From the NCBI GenBank assembly GCA_949288715.1, contig CASELH010000008.1, positions 1 to 62,451 on the forward strand: a stretch of DNA of 62,451 nt, written 5' to 3'. Positions 1-8,810 of this stretch are shown here, in pieces. Every line of letters starts with the position of its first letter. The stretch's first letter is position 1. The stretch comes from an uncultured Bacteroides sp. Lineage in GTDB: Bacteria > Bacteroidota > Bacteroidia > Bacteroidales > Bacteroidaceae. Under the pieces are notes generated by a model, which saw nothing but the letters and a program-made list of their open reading frames with translations, was not told the DNA's origin and searched no databases. A program made the translations under genes and the position numbers.

Positions 1-29
1 GCGCGAGGGGGTGATGGAGCGTTGCCGCT

Positions 30-110
30 GCAGGCATTAAGGGCCTGCCCGGGAGCGTTTCAACCCTTGCTCGCGGCCTTTGAAAGGCTTGCCCGGTGGG
101 GTTTAAAGGC
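30..110. repeat. Degenerate ~22-bp dyad array A1
   Basis: Four imperfect units lie on the 3' side of the hybrid kinase. Dyad centres fall near 39 (GCAGGC/GCCTGC arms), 60.5 (GTTTCAAC), 82 (CCTTTGAAAGG) and 104.5 (TTTAAA), which is a 21.5-22.5 bp spacing. This is the most degenerate of the arrays described here. Bases 1-228 hold no supported gene. Confidence 0.5.
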
Positions 111-228
111 TTGCTTGGCGGGGTTGGAGGCAGGATGTGACGCTTCTCTCCTCCGCCGTCTATGGGCGGGGGAGCGGCTTTCTTTGTGTGAGCGTCGGTG
201 CTCTTTTCTCGAAGTAGTTTGTGGATTT

Positions 229-2568
229 TCAGCGCTTTGCGTGCAGAAATTGGGTGGCATCGGCCAATATCGTCTCAATGAGTGCGAGGGATGACTGGCT
301 GACTTGCTTCAGGTGCTCGGTGTAGGTCTTTGCCTGCGTTTGCTCGAGCGTTTGGAGCAGGCCTACCAGTTGTGTGGCATTTATCAGCCGGAAGAGGGGC
401 AGCATCTTGTGGGCTATGGCGGATGCGCCGTCTATGTTGTTTGCTTCCATGTATTGGCGCAGGGTCGCGGCATTCTGGCGTGTTTCTGAGATGAAGCTTT
501 CCATGATGGTGCGGGAGGCTTCGCGGTCGTTACCCGAGAATTCGGTCAAGGCGGCGAAGCGGTAGGGCGCGGCTTGCGGCTGCGTGGTGCCGGCGTCGGC
601 CTGTACCTTTGCCGGGGAGGAGGGGAGGACGGCCGGGGTGCCTTTGCCGATTTCCGCGAGAAGTTCCTGCACCGTGAAGGGCTTGTGCAGGCAGCCGGAA
701 AAGCCATGGGCGGTGAAGTCGCTGCGCTGCATGTCGCTGCGGGCGGTGACGGCTATGACGGGGATGGTCTGCGCCTGCGGAATGTTGGAGGCGCGGAGCA
801 GTTTCAGCAGGTCGAAGCCGTTGATGGCGGGCATCTGCACGTCGGTGAGCAGCACGTCGAAGGCGGAATGGCGGAGGGCGTCGAGCAGCTCGTCTACCTG
901 CAGGCAGGGGGTGGCATTGAGTCCGCTTTGCGCCAGCATGGCCGTGGTGAGTTGCAGCTGGATGCGGTCGTCGTCGATGAGGAGCACGTGCAGCGCCGTC
1001 GTGGCCGTGGCGGGCGTGGCGTCGGCGCTGTTGTGTGCGGGCGTTGCTCCTGCTGCGGCCTTGGCCCGGGTGGCGACGGGGTAGATGGGGATGCGCACGG
1101 TGAACGTGCTGCCTTGGCCGGGCACGCTGTCCACCTGGATGTCGCCCTCGAGCAACCTGACGAGCATGCGCACGATGGATAGGCCCAGGCCGAAGCCTTC
1201 TTTGCCTTGGGCGCCGGGCAGGCGGGTGAATTCCTGGAAGATGCGTTCGCGGTCGGCGGGCGGCATGCCGCGTCCGGTGTCGGCCACGGAGAGGACGAGG
1301 CGGCGCTCCGCGTAGTCGGCGGAGAGGGTGACGGTGCCGCGGTCGGTGAACTTGATGGCGTTGGACAGCAGGTTGCCTATGATTTGCCGCAGGCGCAGCG
1401 GGTCGCTGATGTAGGCCGCCTCGAGCGTGGGGGCGATGTCGCAGGCCAGCGCGAGGCCTTTGGCATCGGCCAGGGGCTGGAAGCTGACGCGTATTTCGTC
1501 CAGCAGGCGGGCGGGCTGGAAGGCCACGCGGTGCACTTCGGCCTTGTGCAGGTCGAGGCGGTGGAAGTCCAGCAGGTCGGTGACGAGGCGCAGCAGGTGC
1601 TGCGACGAGGTCTTCATGTTGTCCAGGTAGAAGCGTTGGCGCTCGTCCACGGTGAGGCGCGACAGCAGGTCGGCGTAGCCTATGATGGAGCCCAGCGGGG
1701 CCTTGAAGTCGTGGGTGATGGCCAGCATCATCCGCTCGCGGGTGGCCAGCAGGTCTTCGGCCCGGCGGCGGGCTTGCTCCAGCTCGCGCCGGTAGCGGTT
1801 GCTGCGGGTGATGTCGCGCCCTATCAGGGCGAGGAAGATGGCGGCCAGCACGGTGGACGTGGCGGCGATGCCGGCTATGATGCGCGCCGAGTGCTGCCGT
1901 GCCAGGGCCTGCCGCCGGGCTTCGGCTTGGGCCCGGGCCAGGGTGTTTTGCTCGTACTGGCGGACGAGGGTGTCGATGCGGGCCGTCAGCCGGCGGTCTA
2001 TGGTTTGCAGGGCGCGGCGTTGGCGCTGGGCCAGGGCGTTGGCCTCCTCCTGGCGGCGGGCGGCGGCCAGCAGTTGCTGTTGCAGCGTGTCGTCGCGATG
2101 GACGAGGGTGTCGCTATATATATATGGTATGGTGTCGATGGTGTATTCCGTGGAGGTCTGCACCCTGATGGCGGTGTCGGCCTTGGGGGGCGAGAAGGCT
2201 TCGCCCAGGCGGCGGAAGAAGCCTTTGCGGCGGGTGGGGGTGACGATGGTGTCTTGCCGGGTGACGATGCGGTGCTGCACGCGCGGCTGGCGGATGACGA
2301 CGGTGTCGCGCACCGTGAGCAGGCTCTCCAGCTCGGCCACACTCACCAGCCCCTTTTGCGCCCGGCTCAGGGTGCGCAGCAGGCTGAGGGTGTTTTCGTC
2401 CTTCTCGCGGACGAGGCCCAGCAGGCTGTCGGCCCACTGCACATCGTGGTCTTCGGCCTGCATCAGTGTCTCCATTTCGCGGCGCACCAGCAGCAGCGAC
2501 AGCACCAGCGCCGCCAGCAGCAGGGCGTAGCCCAGGGCTACCTTGGTTCTCGATACGTTGTTTCCCAT
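229..2568 (-). CDS. Hybrid sensor histidine kinase with receiver and Hpt domains
   Basis: A 779-residue inner-membrane phosphorelay kinase. Two membrane segments (about residues 11-28 and 230-250) bracket a periplasmic region of roughly 200 residues that matches no sensor domain I recognise. An H-box follows with H286 in THDFKAPL, then an N-box (NLLSNAIKFT, about 399-408) and G boxes (DTGRGM, GLGLSI). The receiver has acidic DDD near 532-534, phosphoacceptor D576 and K629. The C-terminal Hpt-like domain has H720 in IAHKML. It is the last gene of a minus-strand run (cyclophilin, M16, MATE) and is separated from MATE by array A2. A sigma-54 response regulator lies divergently at 6311 and is the likely partner, by inference. 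The stimulus is unknown. Confidence 0.9.
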   Translation of the reverse strand: MGNNVSRTKVALGYALLLAALVLSLLLVRREMETLMQAEDHDVQWADSLLGLVREKDENTLSLLRTLSRAQKGLVSVAELESLLTVRDTVVIRQPRVQHRIVTRQDTIVTPTRRKGFFRRLGEAFSPPKADTAIRVQTSTEYTIDTIPYIYSDTLVHRDDTLQQQLLAAARRQEEANALAQRQRRALQTIDRRLTARIDTLVRQYEQNTLARAQAEARRQALARQHSARIIAGIAATSTVLAAIFLALIGRDITRSNRYRRELEQARRRAEDLLATRERMMLAITHDFKAPLGSIIGYADLLSRLTVDERQRFYLDNMKTSSQHLLRLVTDLLDFHRLDLHKAEVHRVAFQPARLLDEIRVSFQPLADAKGLALACDIAPTLEAAYISDPLRLRQIIGNLLSNAIKFTDRGTVTLSADYAERRLVLSVADTGRGMPPADRERIFQEFTRLPGAQGKEGFGLGLSIVRMLVRLLEGDIQVDSVPGQGSTFTVRIPIYPVATRAKAAAGATPAHNSADATPATATTALHVLLIDDDRIQLQLTTAMLAQSGLNATPCLQVDELLDALRHSAFDVLLTDVQMPAINGFDLLKLLRASNIPQAQTIPVIAVTARSDMQRSDFTAHGFSGCLHKPFTVQELLAEIGKGTPAVLPSSPAKVQADAGTTQPQAAPYRFAALTEFSGNDREASRTIMESFISETRQNAATLRQYMEANNIDGASAIAHKMLPLFRLINATQLVGLLQTLEQTQAKTYTEHLKQVSQSSLALIETILADATQFLHAKR

Positions 2569-2619
2569 TTCTTACCGCATTATAGGTGTATATTCAATAT
2601 TTCTTACTGCGACCCCCAC

Positions 2620-2773
2620 GGCGCTATAGCGTCGTCAAAAATGCGCTATAGCGTCGTCGAAAACGCCCTACTGCGCATTTATAACTGCGCTATTGCGCAT
2701 TTTCAACCGCGCTATTGCGCGTTTTCAACGGCGCTACTGCGCATTTCCGGCTCCCCTATGGGGCGTTTCCGTC
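2620..2773. repeat. 22-bp dyad array A2, seven units
   Basis: Seven contiguous units of exactly 22 bp start at 2620, 2642, 2664, 2686, 2708, 2730 and 2752. Each has a short palindromic core (GCGCTATAGCG, GCGCTATTGCGC, GCGCTACTGCGC). The last unit changes both arms together to CCCCTATGGGG. The array fills the gap between the MATE and histidine kinase genes and runs into the MATE stop codon at 2772-2774. Confidence 0.9.
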
Positions 2774-4118
2774 AGCTCCTCGACGGACGGGTGCGGCTGG
2801 CGAATCGCGCCCACAACATCAGTCCGGCGCTGGTCAGCCCGAAGGGGAATGCCCACCAGATTCCCTCCAGGCCCAGCCCCAGCGGGAAGGCGAAGAGGTA
2901 GCCTGCGGGCAGGGAGATGACGAAGTAGGCCACGAAGGCTATCACCATCATGGGCTTGACGTCTTCGATGCCGCGCAGGGCGTTGGCAAAGCATATCTGC
3001 AGCCCGTCGCCAAACTGGTAGACGAGGAAGGGCACAAACAGCCCCGGCACCAGCGCGGCCACCTCGGCACTGTCGGTGAACCACGTGCCTACCTGCCCCC
3101 GCACGCACCACAGCGCGGCCAGCAGCACGGCGGCCATCAGGAGGATGAGGTGAAAGCCGGCGTAGGCCGTGCGGCGCACGCTGGCCACGTCGCCCGCTCC
3201 GCGGAAGTTGCTCACCCTTACGGCCACCGCCGCCCCCATGCCGTAGTAGAGCATGAAGGTGAACTGCGAGATGGTGAGCATCACCTGATGCCCGGCCAGC
3301 GCCACCGTGCCCAGCCAGCCCACCATGATGATGCTAAGGCTGAACGAGGCCGTCTCCATGCCCATCTGCAGCCCTACGGGCCAGCCCAGAGCGTTGAGCC
3401 TGCGGAACCATGCCCACGACCACCGCCACCTCAGCAGCCCCGCGCGGTAGCGGGCAAAGCGGCGCGCCCTCAGCACCAGCCAGGCGAAGGCCGCCACCAT
3501 GGCGATGCGCGAGGCCAGCGTGCTGATGCCAGCGCCCAGCAGTCCCAGTTCGGGCAGTCCGAGTTTGCCGTATATCAAGAGGTAGTTGCCCACAATGTTC
3601 ATGGCATTGCCTCCCAGCAGCAGCCACATGGCCGTGCGGGTCTGCGTGATGCCGTCGGTAAACTGCTTGAAGCCGTTGAACAGCATGACGAAGGGCAGCG
3701 AGGCAAGCAGCACCAGGTAGTAAGGCTTGATGAGGGGCATCAACTCGGGCGGCTGCCCCAGGCCGTCGAGGCAGAGGTAGAGGGTGCCCATCACCAGCAT
3801 TTGCAGCACCGCCACCGCCGTGTTGGCCGCCAGGCTGCACCGCAAGGCCAGCCCAGCCTCGGCCAGGCGGCTGCGCCCGTACAGCCCGCCCACGATGGGC
3901 GTGAGCCCGTAGCTGAACCCCGTGCTGAAGATGATGCAGAGGTTGAACATGTTGTTCACAAACGAGGCGGCCGCCAGTCCCGGCGTGCTGTGGTGCCCTA
4001 TCATGAGCGTGTCCGCAAAGCCTAGGACGATGACGCCCAGTTGGCCCACCACAATAGGCATGCCCAGCGAGAGCAGCGCGCGGTAGTGGGGCAGGTAGTG
4101 GGAGAGGAGTCGTGTCAT
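2772..4118 (-). CDS. MATE family multidrug/metabolite exporter
   Basis: A 448-residue protein with about twelve hydrophobic segments in two pseudo-symmetric halves, as in Na+- or H+-coupled MATE antiporters of the NorM/DinF type. The first helix ends in MPIVVGQLGVIVLGFADTLM, the usual MATE opening with a conserved D. Length is normal for the family. Its ATG overlaps the stop of the upstream M16 peptidase in an ATGA junction at 4115-4118, so the two are probably translationally coupled. The substrate cannot be predicted. The 3' end abuts array A2. Confidence 0.92.
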   Translation of the reverse strand: MTRLLSHYLPHYRALLSLGMPIVVGQLGVIVLGFADTLMIGHHSTPGLAAASFVNNMFNLCIIFSTGFSYGLTPIVGGLYGRSRLAEAGLALRCSLAANTAVAVLQMLVMGTLYLCLDGLGQPPELMPLIKPYYLVLLASLPFVMLFNGFKQFTDGITQTRTAMWLLLGGNAMNIVGNYLLIYGKLGLPELGLLGAGISTLASRIAMVAAFAWLVLRARRFARYRAGLLRWRWSWAWFRRLNALGWPVGLQMGMETASFSLSIIMVGWLGTVALAGHQVMLTISQFTFMLYYGMGAAVAVRVSNFRGAGDVASVRRTAYAGFHLILLMAAVLLAALWCVRGQVGTWFTDSAEVAALVPGLFVPFLVYQFGDGLQICFANALRGIEDVKPMMVIAFVAYFVISLPAGYLFAFPLGLGLEGIWWAFPFGLTSAGLMLWARFASRTRPSRS

Positions 4119-5350
4119 TGTTTCCGTTTATAGTAAAGCGTGCATCCGTTGCCCGGCCTGAAGGCGCGTGCGGCAGCCTGCTGCAGGCGTTCGGGGGTGA
4201 CGGCGCGGTATCGCTCCGTCTCCAGGCCGATGTCTTCCGCCCGTCCCGTCAGCTCGAACCAGGCCAGGTTGGTAGCCACGTTCAGGTAGTTGATGTTGCT
4301 GAATATCTGCGTCGCCTCGAACTTGTTTTTCACCTTCTCCAGCTCGCGTTCGTCCACGGGCCGGGTGACCAGTTGCTCCAGCTCGGCGCGCACGGCCTCT
4401 TCCGCCTGCTCCAGCGCGACGCCCTGCGCGGGCTTTCCCGAGATGTGCAGCAGCCCCGCGTCCCTCGAGCCCGATATATAGGCGTCGATGCTCGAGAAGA
4501 GTTGACGCTCCTTCACCAGCCGTCGTGTCAGCCGGCTCGACGGGCCGTTGCTTAGGATGTCGGAGAGGATGTCGTAGGCATAGTAGTCTTCATCGTCCCG
4601 CCCGCACATGTGCCAGGCCATGAACAGGGCGTCCAGGGGCACGTTGCGCTCCACGCTTTGCCGGCGTTCTTCCTGCTGTTCGGGCTCCTGGGGCAGGTGG
4701 CGCACGGGCACTTTCCTCCGGGGGATGGGGGCGAACCACTTTTCGGCCAGCCTTGCCGCCTTTGCCCACGGGATGTTGCCCGTCACGGCCAGCACGGCAT
4801 TGTTTGGCGCATAGTAGCTGAAGAAGAAGCGTTTCACCTCGTCGAGCGTTGCCTCGGCCACATGGGCGGGCTCCTTCCCGATGGTAGGCCAGCGGTAGGG
4901 GTGCACCTTGTAGGCCAGCGGGCGGAGCAGGTGCCCGGCATCGCCATACGGCTGGTTAAGGCAACGCTGCTTGAACTCCTCCAGCACCACGCCGCGCTGC
5001 ACCTCCAGGCTTTGCGGACTGAAGGCCAGTTCGAGCATGCGGTCCGACTCCAGCCAGAAGGCCGTTTCGGCATTGGTGGCGGGGATGGTGAGGTAGTAGT
5101 TGGTGATGTCGTTGTTGGTCCACGCGTTGCTCTCCCCCCCGGCGCGTTGCAAGGGCGTGTCATAGTCGGGTATGTGCGCGGAGCCGCCAAACATGAGGTG
5201 CTCGAACAGGTGTGCAAAGCCCGTGTGGTCGGGGTGCTCGTCGCGTGCCCCGACGTCGTACACCACGTTCAGGGCCACCATCTGCGTGCTGCAGTCTTCA
5301 TGATGCACCACGCGAAGCCCGTTGTCCAGTGTCAGCTTGTTTATTTCCAT
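4115..5350 (-). CDS. M16 family zinc metallopeptidase (insulinase-like)
   Basis: A 411-residue protein with the inverted zinc motif HxxEH (H47, E50, H51 in AHLFEHLMF) and a downstream glutamate in LEEFKQR as a candidate third ligand. It has an N-terminal catalytic M16 domain and a second homologous half, the normal layout of processing-peptidase-like subunits. No signal peptide is visible, so a cytoplasmic location is likely. Bacterial members often pair with a catalytically inactive partner, and none is seen here. It lies between the cyclophilin gene (34 bp upstream) and the MATE gene (4-bp overlap) in one minus-strand operon. Confidence 0.93.
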   Translation of the reverse strand: MEINKLTLDNGLRVVHHEDCSTQMVALNVVYDVGARDEHPDHTGFAHLFEHLMFGGSAHIPDYDTPLQRAGGESNAWTNNDITNYYLTIPATNAETAFWLESDRMLELAFSPQSLEVQRGVVLEEFKQRCLNQPYGDAGHLLRPLAYKVHPYRWPTIGKEPAHVAEATLDEVKRFFFSYYAPNNAVLAVTGNIPWAKAARLAEKWFAPIPRRKVPVRHLPQEPEQQEERRQSVERNVPLDALFMAWHMCGRDDEDYYAYDILSDILSNGPSSRLTRRLVKERQLFSSIDAYISGSRDAGLLHISGKPAQGVALEQAEEAVRAELEQLVTRPVDERELEKVKNKFEATQIFSNINYLNVATNLAWFELTGRAEDIGLETERYRAVTPERLQQAAARAFRPGNGCTLYYKRKQ

Positions 5351-5384
5351 GGCATTGCAGGGGTGGAGGAGTCAAGGTGAAAAA

Positions 5385-6227
5385 TCAGTCGAGCACGGTT
5401 ACTTTCTCGATGACGATGTCTTCTTCGGGGCGGTCGTTGCGGTCGGTCTTCACGCGTTGTATCTTGTCGACCACATCCATGCCCTCCAGCACTTCGCCAA
5501 ACACGGTGTATTCGCCATCCAGGTGGGGTGTGCCTCCCACGGTGGTGTAGGCTTGCACCTGTTCGGGGGTGAAGCGGAAGGGCTCTTCCTTCTCCACTTG
5601 GGCTTCAGCCTGGGCAATGAGGGTGTCTTGCAGGTCGAGCAGGCCGTCTTGGTTGCCTTCACGGCGCAGCTTGTAGATGGTCTTCATGTTCTTCTGCACC
5701 AAGGCCTGGAAGGCGTTGTTCAGGCGTAGCTGGTTCATCTGTCGCTCCATGTCGAGCAGGGTGGAGTCGCTGTACACTTTGCCCGTCACGATGTAGAACT
5801 GGCATCCCGATGAAGCCTTCTCCGGGTTGACGTTGTCGCCTTGGCGCGCGGCAGAGAGGGCTCCTTTCTTGTGGAAGTACTTCGGATAGACAAATTCGGC
5901 GGGAATGGTGTAGCCCATGTCGCCTGCACCCAGCATCTTGCCTTTGGGCGCTCCCTTCGACTCGGGGTCGCCAGCCTGTATCATGAAGTCCTTGATGACG
6001 CGGTGAAACAAGGTGCCCTCATACGTGCCGTCCTGCGCCAGCTTGATGAAGTTGTCGCGGTGGCGGGGCGTTTCATTGTAGAGTTTGACTACGATGTCTC
6101 CTGCGCTGGTTTCGATTCTGAGCTTTGTTTCATTTTCCATGTTGTTTCCGTCTTTCTTTTGTCCCGGTTTGCATCCGGCCAGGGTGCAAGCCAGTATGGT
6201 TAGTAATACTATTAAATTCCGTTTCAT
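5385..6227 (-). CDS. Cyclophilin-type peptidyl-prolyl isomerase, lipoprotein
   Basis: A 280-residue protein. The lipobox TLAGC gives lipidation at C19. The cyclophilin fold follows, with the FHRVIKDFMIQAGD catalytic stretch. It should catalyse cis-trans isomerisation of X-Pro bonds during folding of exported proteins. A helical insertion of about 70 residues after the GCQFYIV strand (around residues 150-215) is longer than in minimal bacterial cyclophilins. It is the first gene of the minus-strand run that continues into M16, MATE and the hybrid kinase. A TATCTTTG box on the minus strand (6261-6254) precedes it and is the likely promoter. Confidence 0.93.
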   Translation of the reverse strand: MKRNLIVLLTILACTLAGCKPGQKKDGNNMENETKLRIETSAGDIVVKLYNETPRHRDNFIKLAQDGTYEGTLFHRVIKDFMIQAGDPESKGAPKGKMLGAGDMGYTIPAEFVYPKYFHKKGALSAARQGDNVNPEKASSGCQFYIVTGKVYSDSTLLDMERQMNQLRLNNAFQALVQKNMKTIYKLRREGNQDGLLDLQDTLIAQAEAQVEKEEPFRFTPEQVQAYTTVGGTPHLDGEYTVFGEVLEGMDVVDKIQRVKTDRNDRPEEDIVIEKVTVLD

Positions 6228-6253
6228 TGGTCATTTTGTTTAATTTAAGTGCG

Positions 6254-6290
6254 CAAAGATACGATTTTCAGCGAAAACCTTTTACCTTTG
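6254..6290. promoter_or_regulatory. Divergent promoter pair between cyclophilin and sigma-54 regulator
   Basis: On the minus strand 6261-6254 reads TATCTTTG, and on the plus strand 6283-6290 reads TACCTTTG. Both match the Bacteroides -7 element TAnnTTTG. Neither has a clear TTTG box at -33, so the call rests on the -7 elements and spacing to the starts at 6227 and 6311. Confidence 0.55.
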
Positions 6291-6310
6291 TGTCTATAAA
6301 AAGACATTGC

Positions 6311-7696
6311 ATGGTTGCTAAATCTATTTTAATTGTAGAAGACGACATCACTTACGGCATGATGCTGAAGACGTGGCTGGGCAAAAAAGGCTTCCGGGTG
6401 GCTTCGGCCAGCAGCATCCAGCGGGCAAAGGCGCACTTGGAGGCGGAAGGTGCCGACTTGATATTGTCCGACTTACGCCTGCCCGACCGCGACGGGACTT
6501 ACTTGCTGGAGTGGCTCCGTGGGCGCGGGCTTTCCATTCCTTTAATCATAATGACGGGCTATGCCGACATCCAGTCGGCGGTGCAGGCCATGAAGCTGGG
6601 CGCCTGCGACTATGTGGCCAAGCCGGTGAATCCCGATGAATTGCTGAAGAAGATAACGGAAGCTTTGAATGCTTCGGACAGCCAACCGCTCCGCCAAACA
6701 TTGCCTTCCACTCGCAGAGACAAAGGCGACGGCTCCGCCAAAGAAAGCGCCCCCGATGCCGATACCTTTGAATCGGACTTCCTGGAGGGGGAGAGCGAGG
6801 TGGCCAGGCAACTCTTCAACTACGTCCGGCTGGTGGCGCCCACCAACATGGCGGTGCTGATAAACGGTGCCAGCGGCACGGGCAAGGAGTATGTGGCCCA
6901 CCGCATCCATCGCCTCAGCAAGCGGGCGGGGCGGCCTTTCGTGGCCATCGACTGCGGCTCCATCCCCAAGGAGCTGGCTGCTTCCGAGTTTTTCGGGCAC
7001 GTCAAGGGCGCTTTCACCGGGGCGTTGAGCGACAAGACGGGCGCCTTTGTAGCCGCCAATGGCGGCACCATCTTCCTGGACGAGATAGGGAACCTGAGCT
7101 ACGAGGTGCAGATACAGTTGCTGCGCGCCTTGCAAGAGCGCGTGGTGCGCCCTGTGGGCTCCAACCGCGAGATTCAGGTAGACATCCGGCTCATCTCCGC
7201 CACCAACGAAAACCTGGAGCAGGCCATCGAAAAGGGCACCTTCCGTGAAGACCTCTACCACCGCATCAACGAGTTCACCCTGCGCATGCCCACGCTCAGG
7301 GAGCGCCGCGAAGACATCCTGCTCTTTGCCAACTTCTTCCTCGACCAGGCCAACCGCGAGATGGACAAGCACCTCATAGGCTTCGACGACAAGGCTTGCA
7401 AGGCCTTGCAAGAGTATCATTGGCCGGGAAACCTGCGCCAGATGAAGAACATGGTGCGCCGTGCCACCCTGCTGGCCACAGGCAAGTACATCACGATGGA
7501 CGAGCTGGCCGACCTGCAAGAAGCTGCCCCGCTGCCCCTCTCGGCCATGCCCTTGCGCAACGAGGAGGCCGAGAAACGGCACATCGTGGAGGTGCTGCGC
7601 CAGACGGGCAACAACAAGAGCCGTGCCGCCCAGCTGCTTGCCATCGACCGCAAGACGCTTTACAACAAGCTGAAGCAATATGGCATAGAAAGCTGA
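6311..7696 (+). CDS. Sigma-54-dependent response regulator (NtrC family)
   Basis: A 461-residue activator. The receiver domain has VEDD near the N terminus, phosphoacceptor D54 in LSDLRLP and K104. The AAA+ domain follows with Walker A GASGTGK (186-192), the sigma-54 contact loop GAFTGA (233-238) and Walker B FLDEIG (255-260). A Fis-type helix-turn-helix ends the protein (NKSRAAQLLAIDRKTLYNKL). It should open sigma-54 promoters when phosphorylated. The frame is open further upstream, but the ATG at 6311 starts the receiver directly and lies after the TACCTTTG promoter element, so I chose it. The hybrid kinase at 229-2568 is the likely partner. Confidence 0.93.
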   Translation: MVAKSILIVEDDITYGMMLKTWLGKKGFRVASASSIQRAKAHLEAEGADLILSDLRLPDRDGTYLLEWLRGRGLSIPLIIMTGYADIQSAVQAMKLGACDYVAKPVNPDELLKKITEALNASDSQPLRQTLPSTRRDKGDGSAKESAPDADTFESDFLEGESEVARQLFNYVRLVAPTNMAVLINGASGTGKEYVAHRIHRLSKRAGRPFVAIDCGSIPKELAASEFFGHVKGAFTGALSDKTGAFVAANGGTIFLDEIGNLSYEVQIQLLRALQERVVRPVGSNREIQVDIRLISATNENLEQAIEKGTFREDLYHRINEFTLRMPTLRERREDILLFANFFLDQANREMDKHLIGFDDKACKALQEYHWPGNLRQMKNMVRRATLLATGKYITMDELADLQEAAPLPLSAMPLRNEEAEKRHIVEVLRQTGNNKSRAAQLLAIDRKTLYNKLKQYGIES

Positions 7697-7768
7697 CGGC
7701 ACTAGGGCACAGCCTGCAATGTTGTGGAATAATTCCACACCCTAATCCTCACATTCTACACTTTTCCA

Positions 7769-7806
7769 CACTTGCCCCGGGCGGAGAAATCTGCTTGGGG
7801 CAAGTG
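7769..7806. terminator. Inverted repeat after the sigma-54 regulator
   Basis: A perfect 10-bp stem (CACTTGCCCC / GGGGCAAGTG) with an 18-nt loop begins 72 bp after the regulator's stop codon. No T-run follows, so it is a weak intrinsic-terminator candidate. Confidence 0.4.
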
Positions 7807-8023
7807 CTTATGTGCAGTAAACTAAATGCTTATGCATGACAGCCGGCTTTGTGGCACGGCGTTTGAACTATTTTAGATGTGTGCGCGATGCATACGCCCT
7901 GCGGGGCAACGAACAAGACCTATACTTAACGAATCATATAAAGGAACCGAAGAAAACGAATAAGCAAAAAAGAAGAAAAAGTAAGTTAGTATTGTAGCAA
8001 CCCTGTTTATGTTTGTTTGTGGT

Positions 8024-8069
8024 GGTTCTTTTTTGGCGCCTGCGCATGCAGGAGTGCCAAGAAAGAGCC
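8024..8069. other. Long imperfect hairpin
   Basis: The outer arms 8024-8037 and 8056-8069 pair apart from two wobble positions (GGTTCTTTTTTGGC with GCCAAGAAAGAGCC). The inner arms CCTGC (8039-8043) and GCAGG (8048-8052) close a GCAT loop. It lies about 100 bp upstream of a strong terminator and could belong to a small RNA. Confidence 0.4.
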
Positions 8070-8164
8070 TACACACAGGGAGGCGGCTCATTTAGCCCAT
8101 GAGTCTTTCCCTGCCAGGCAAGCAAAGTTTGCAAAGTTGCCGAAGTACAGTAAGCACACTAACA

Positions 8165-8209
8165 CAAAAAAGCCGTTCCCTCCTTGTCTATTCTGGGGAA
8201 CGGCTTTTT
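8165..8209. terminator. Perfect bidirectional intrinsic terminator
   Basis: A 15-bp perfect stem AAAAAAGCCGTTCCC (8165-8179) pairs with GGGAACGGCTTTTTT (8195-8209) around a 15-nt loop. The A and T tails make it a rho-independent terminator in both directions. No gene ends nearby on either strand, which raises the question of which transcript it serves. Confidence 0.85.
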
Positions 8210-8427
8210 TGTTTGTCGCTTTTCTTCCGCTTTTGCCGAAAAAGTGTCACCCTGCATTTCCTGCCGCCCGAGAATCGCTTGTTTCCGTCCCACTCCCTGC
8301 TTGCTTCGGATTTTTGGAGTGGAAAACACTTATTCTTCTGTCAGATAACGGGATATCGAAAACTTTACAAAAAATCTGGAAGAAATCCGCCCCTGTTTTT
8401 CCGGATTTTCGACCCTTGCCGGCTGGC

Positions 8428-8526
8428 GATACTTCCCTAGCTAGGTAGTGATTCTTCCCCAGGAGGGTAGCGATACTTCCCTAACTGGGTAGTAATGCTT
8501 CCCTAGGTAGGCAGTTGTGCTTCCCC
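8428..8526. repeat. 22-bp dyad array A3, four and a half units
   Basis: Units begin at 8428, 8450, 8472, 8494 and 8516 (partial). Each has the frame CTTCCC-N5-(A/G)GG(T/C)AG with dyad cores CCTAGCTAGG, CCCCAGGAGGG, CCCTAACTGGG and CCTAGGTAGG. It is the only array not close to a gene's 3' end, lying 285 bp upstream of the HxlR regulator. Confidence 0.8.
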
Positions 8527-8752
8527 GCCTGCTTTTTTGTGAATGAATAGTGCATAAATGGTGCATAAACAGTCGGATGGGGCTCTTATTCCTGCATGTT
8601 TATGCAGAAACGAGGCCGGACGGCCTTCCCGTTGGCGGCTTTCGAAGAAAGGGGGTGTCAGCAGAAAGGGCTTTTCTGTGTCTTTTTGCTACTTCCGTTC
8701 TGCCGGGCCGGGGCATGCGGCTGCGGCATGGAGGCTTTTTGCGCAGAAGTTA

Positions 8753-8784
8753 TTTGCTATTCCAAAGAAGTTTGCTTACCTTTG
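8753..8784 (+). promoter_or_regulatory. Promoter of the HxlR regulator
   Basis: TTTG at 8753-8756 and TACCTTTG at 8777-8784 are separated by 20 nt, an exact match to the Bacteroides housekeeping consensus. The start codon follows 26 nt later at 8811. Confidence 0.75.
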
Positions 8785-8810
8785 TAGAGCAAATTGGAAA
8801 ACAAAGGCTT

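Larger units (their letters stand above)
7697..8810. other. Gene-free region of 1.1 kb
   Basis: Open frames here lack any recognisable domain and overlap each other on both strands, so I call no gene. The region holds a GGGGCAAGTG stem (7769-7806), a long hairpin (8024-8069), a perfect bidirectional terminator (8165-8209) and the 22-bp array A3 (8428-8526). A small non-coding RNA ending at the terminator is possible, but I see no clear promoter for it. Confidence 0.6.

Noticed and set aside
1207-2901. Long plus-strand open frame opposite the hybrid kinase
   Set aside because: It is a shadow of the GC-rich kinase gene, with low-complexity Gly/Gln/Ala composition and no domain. The kinase has full catalytic motifs.
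8017-8448. Open frame of 143 codons in the gene-free region
   Set aside because: It reads through the perfect terminator at 8165-8209, has no family resemblance and overlaps competing frames.
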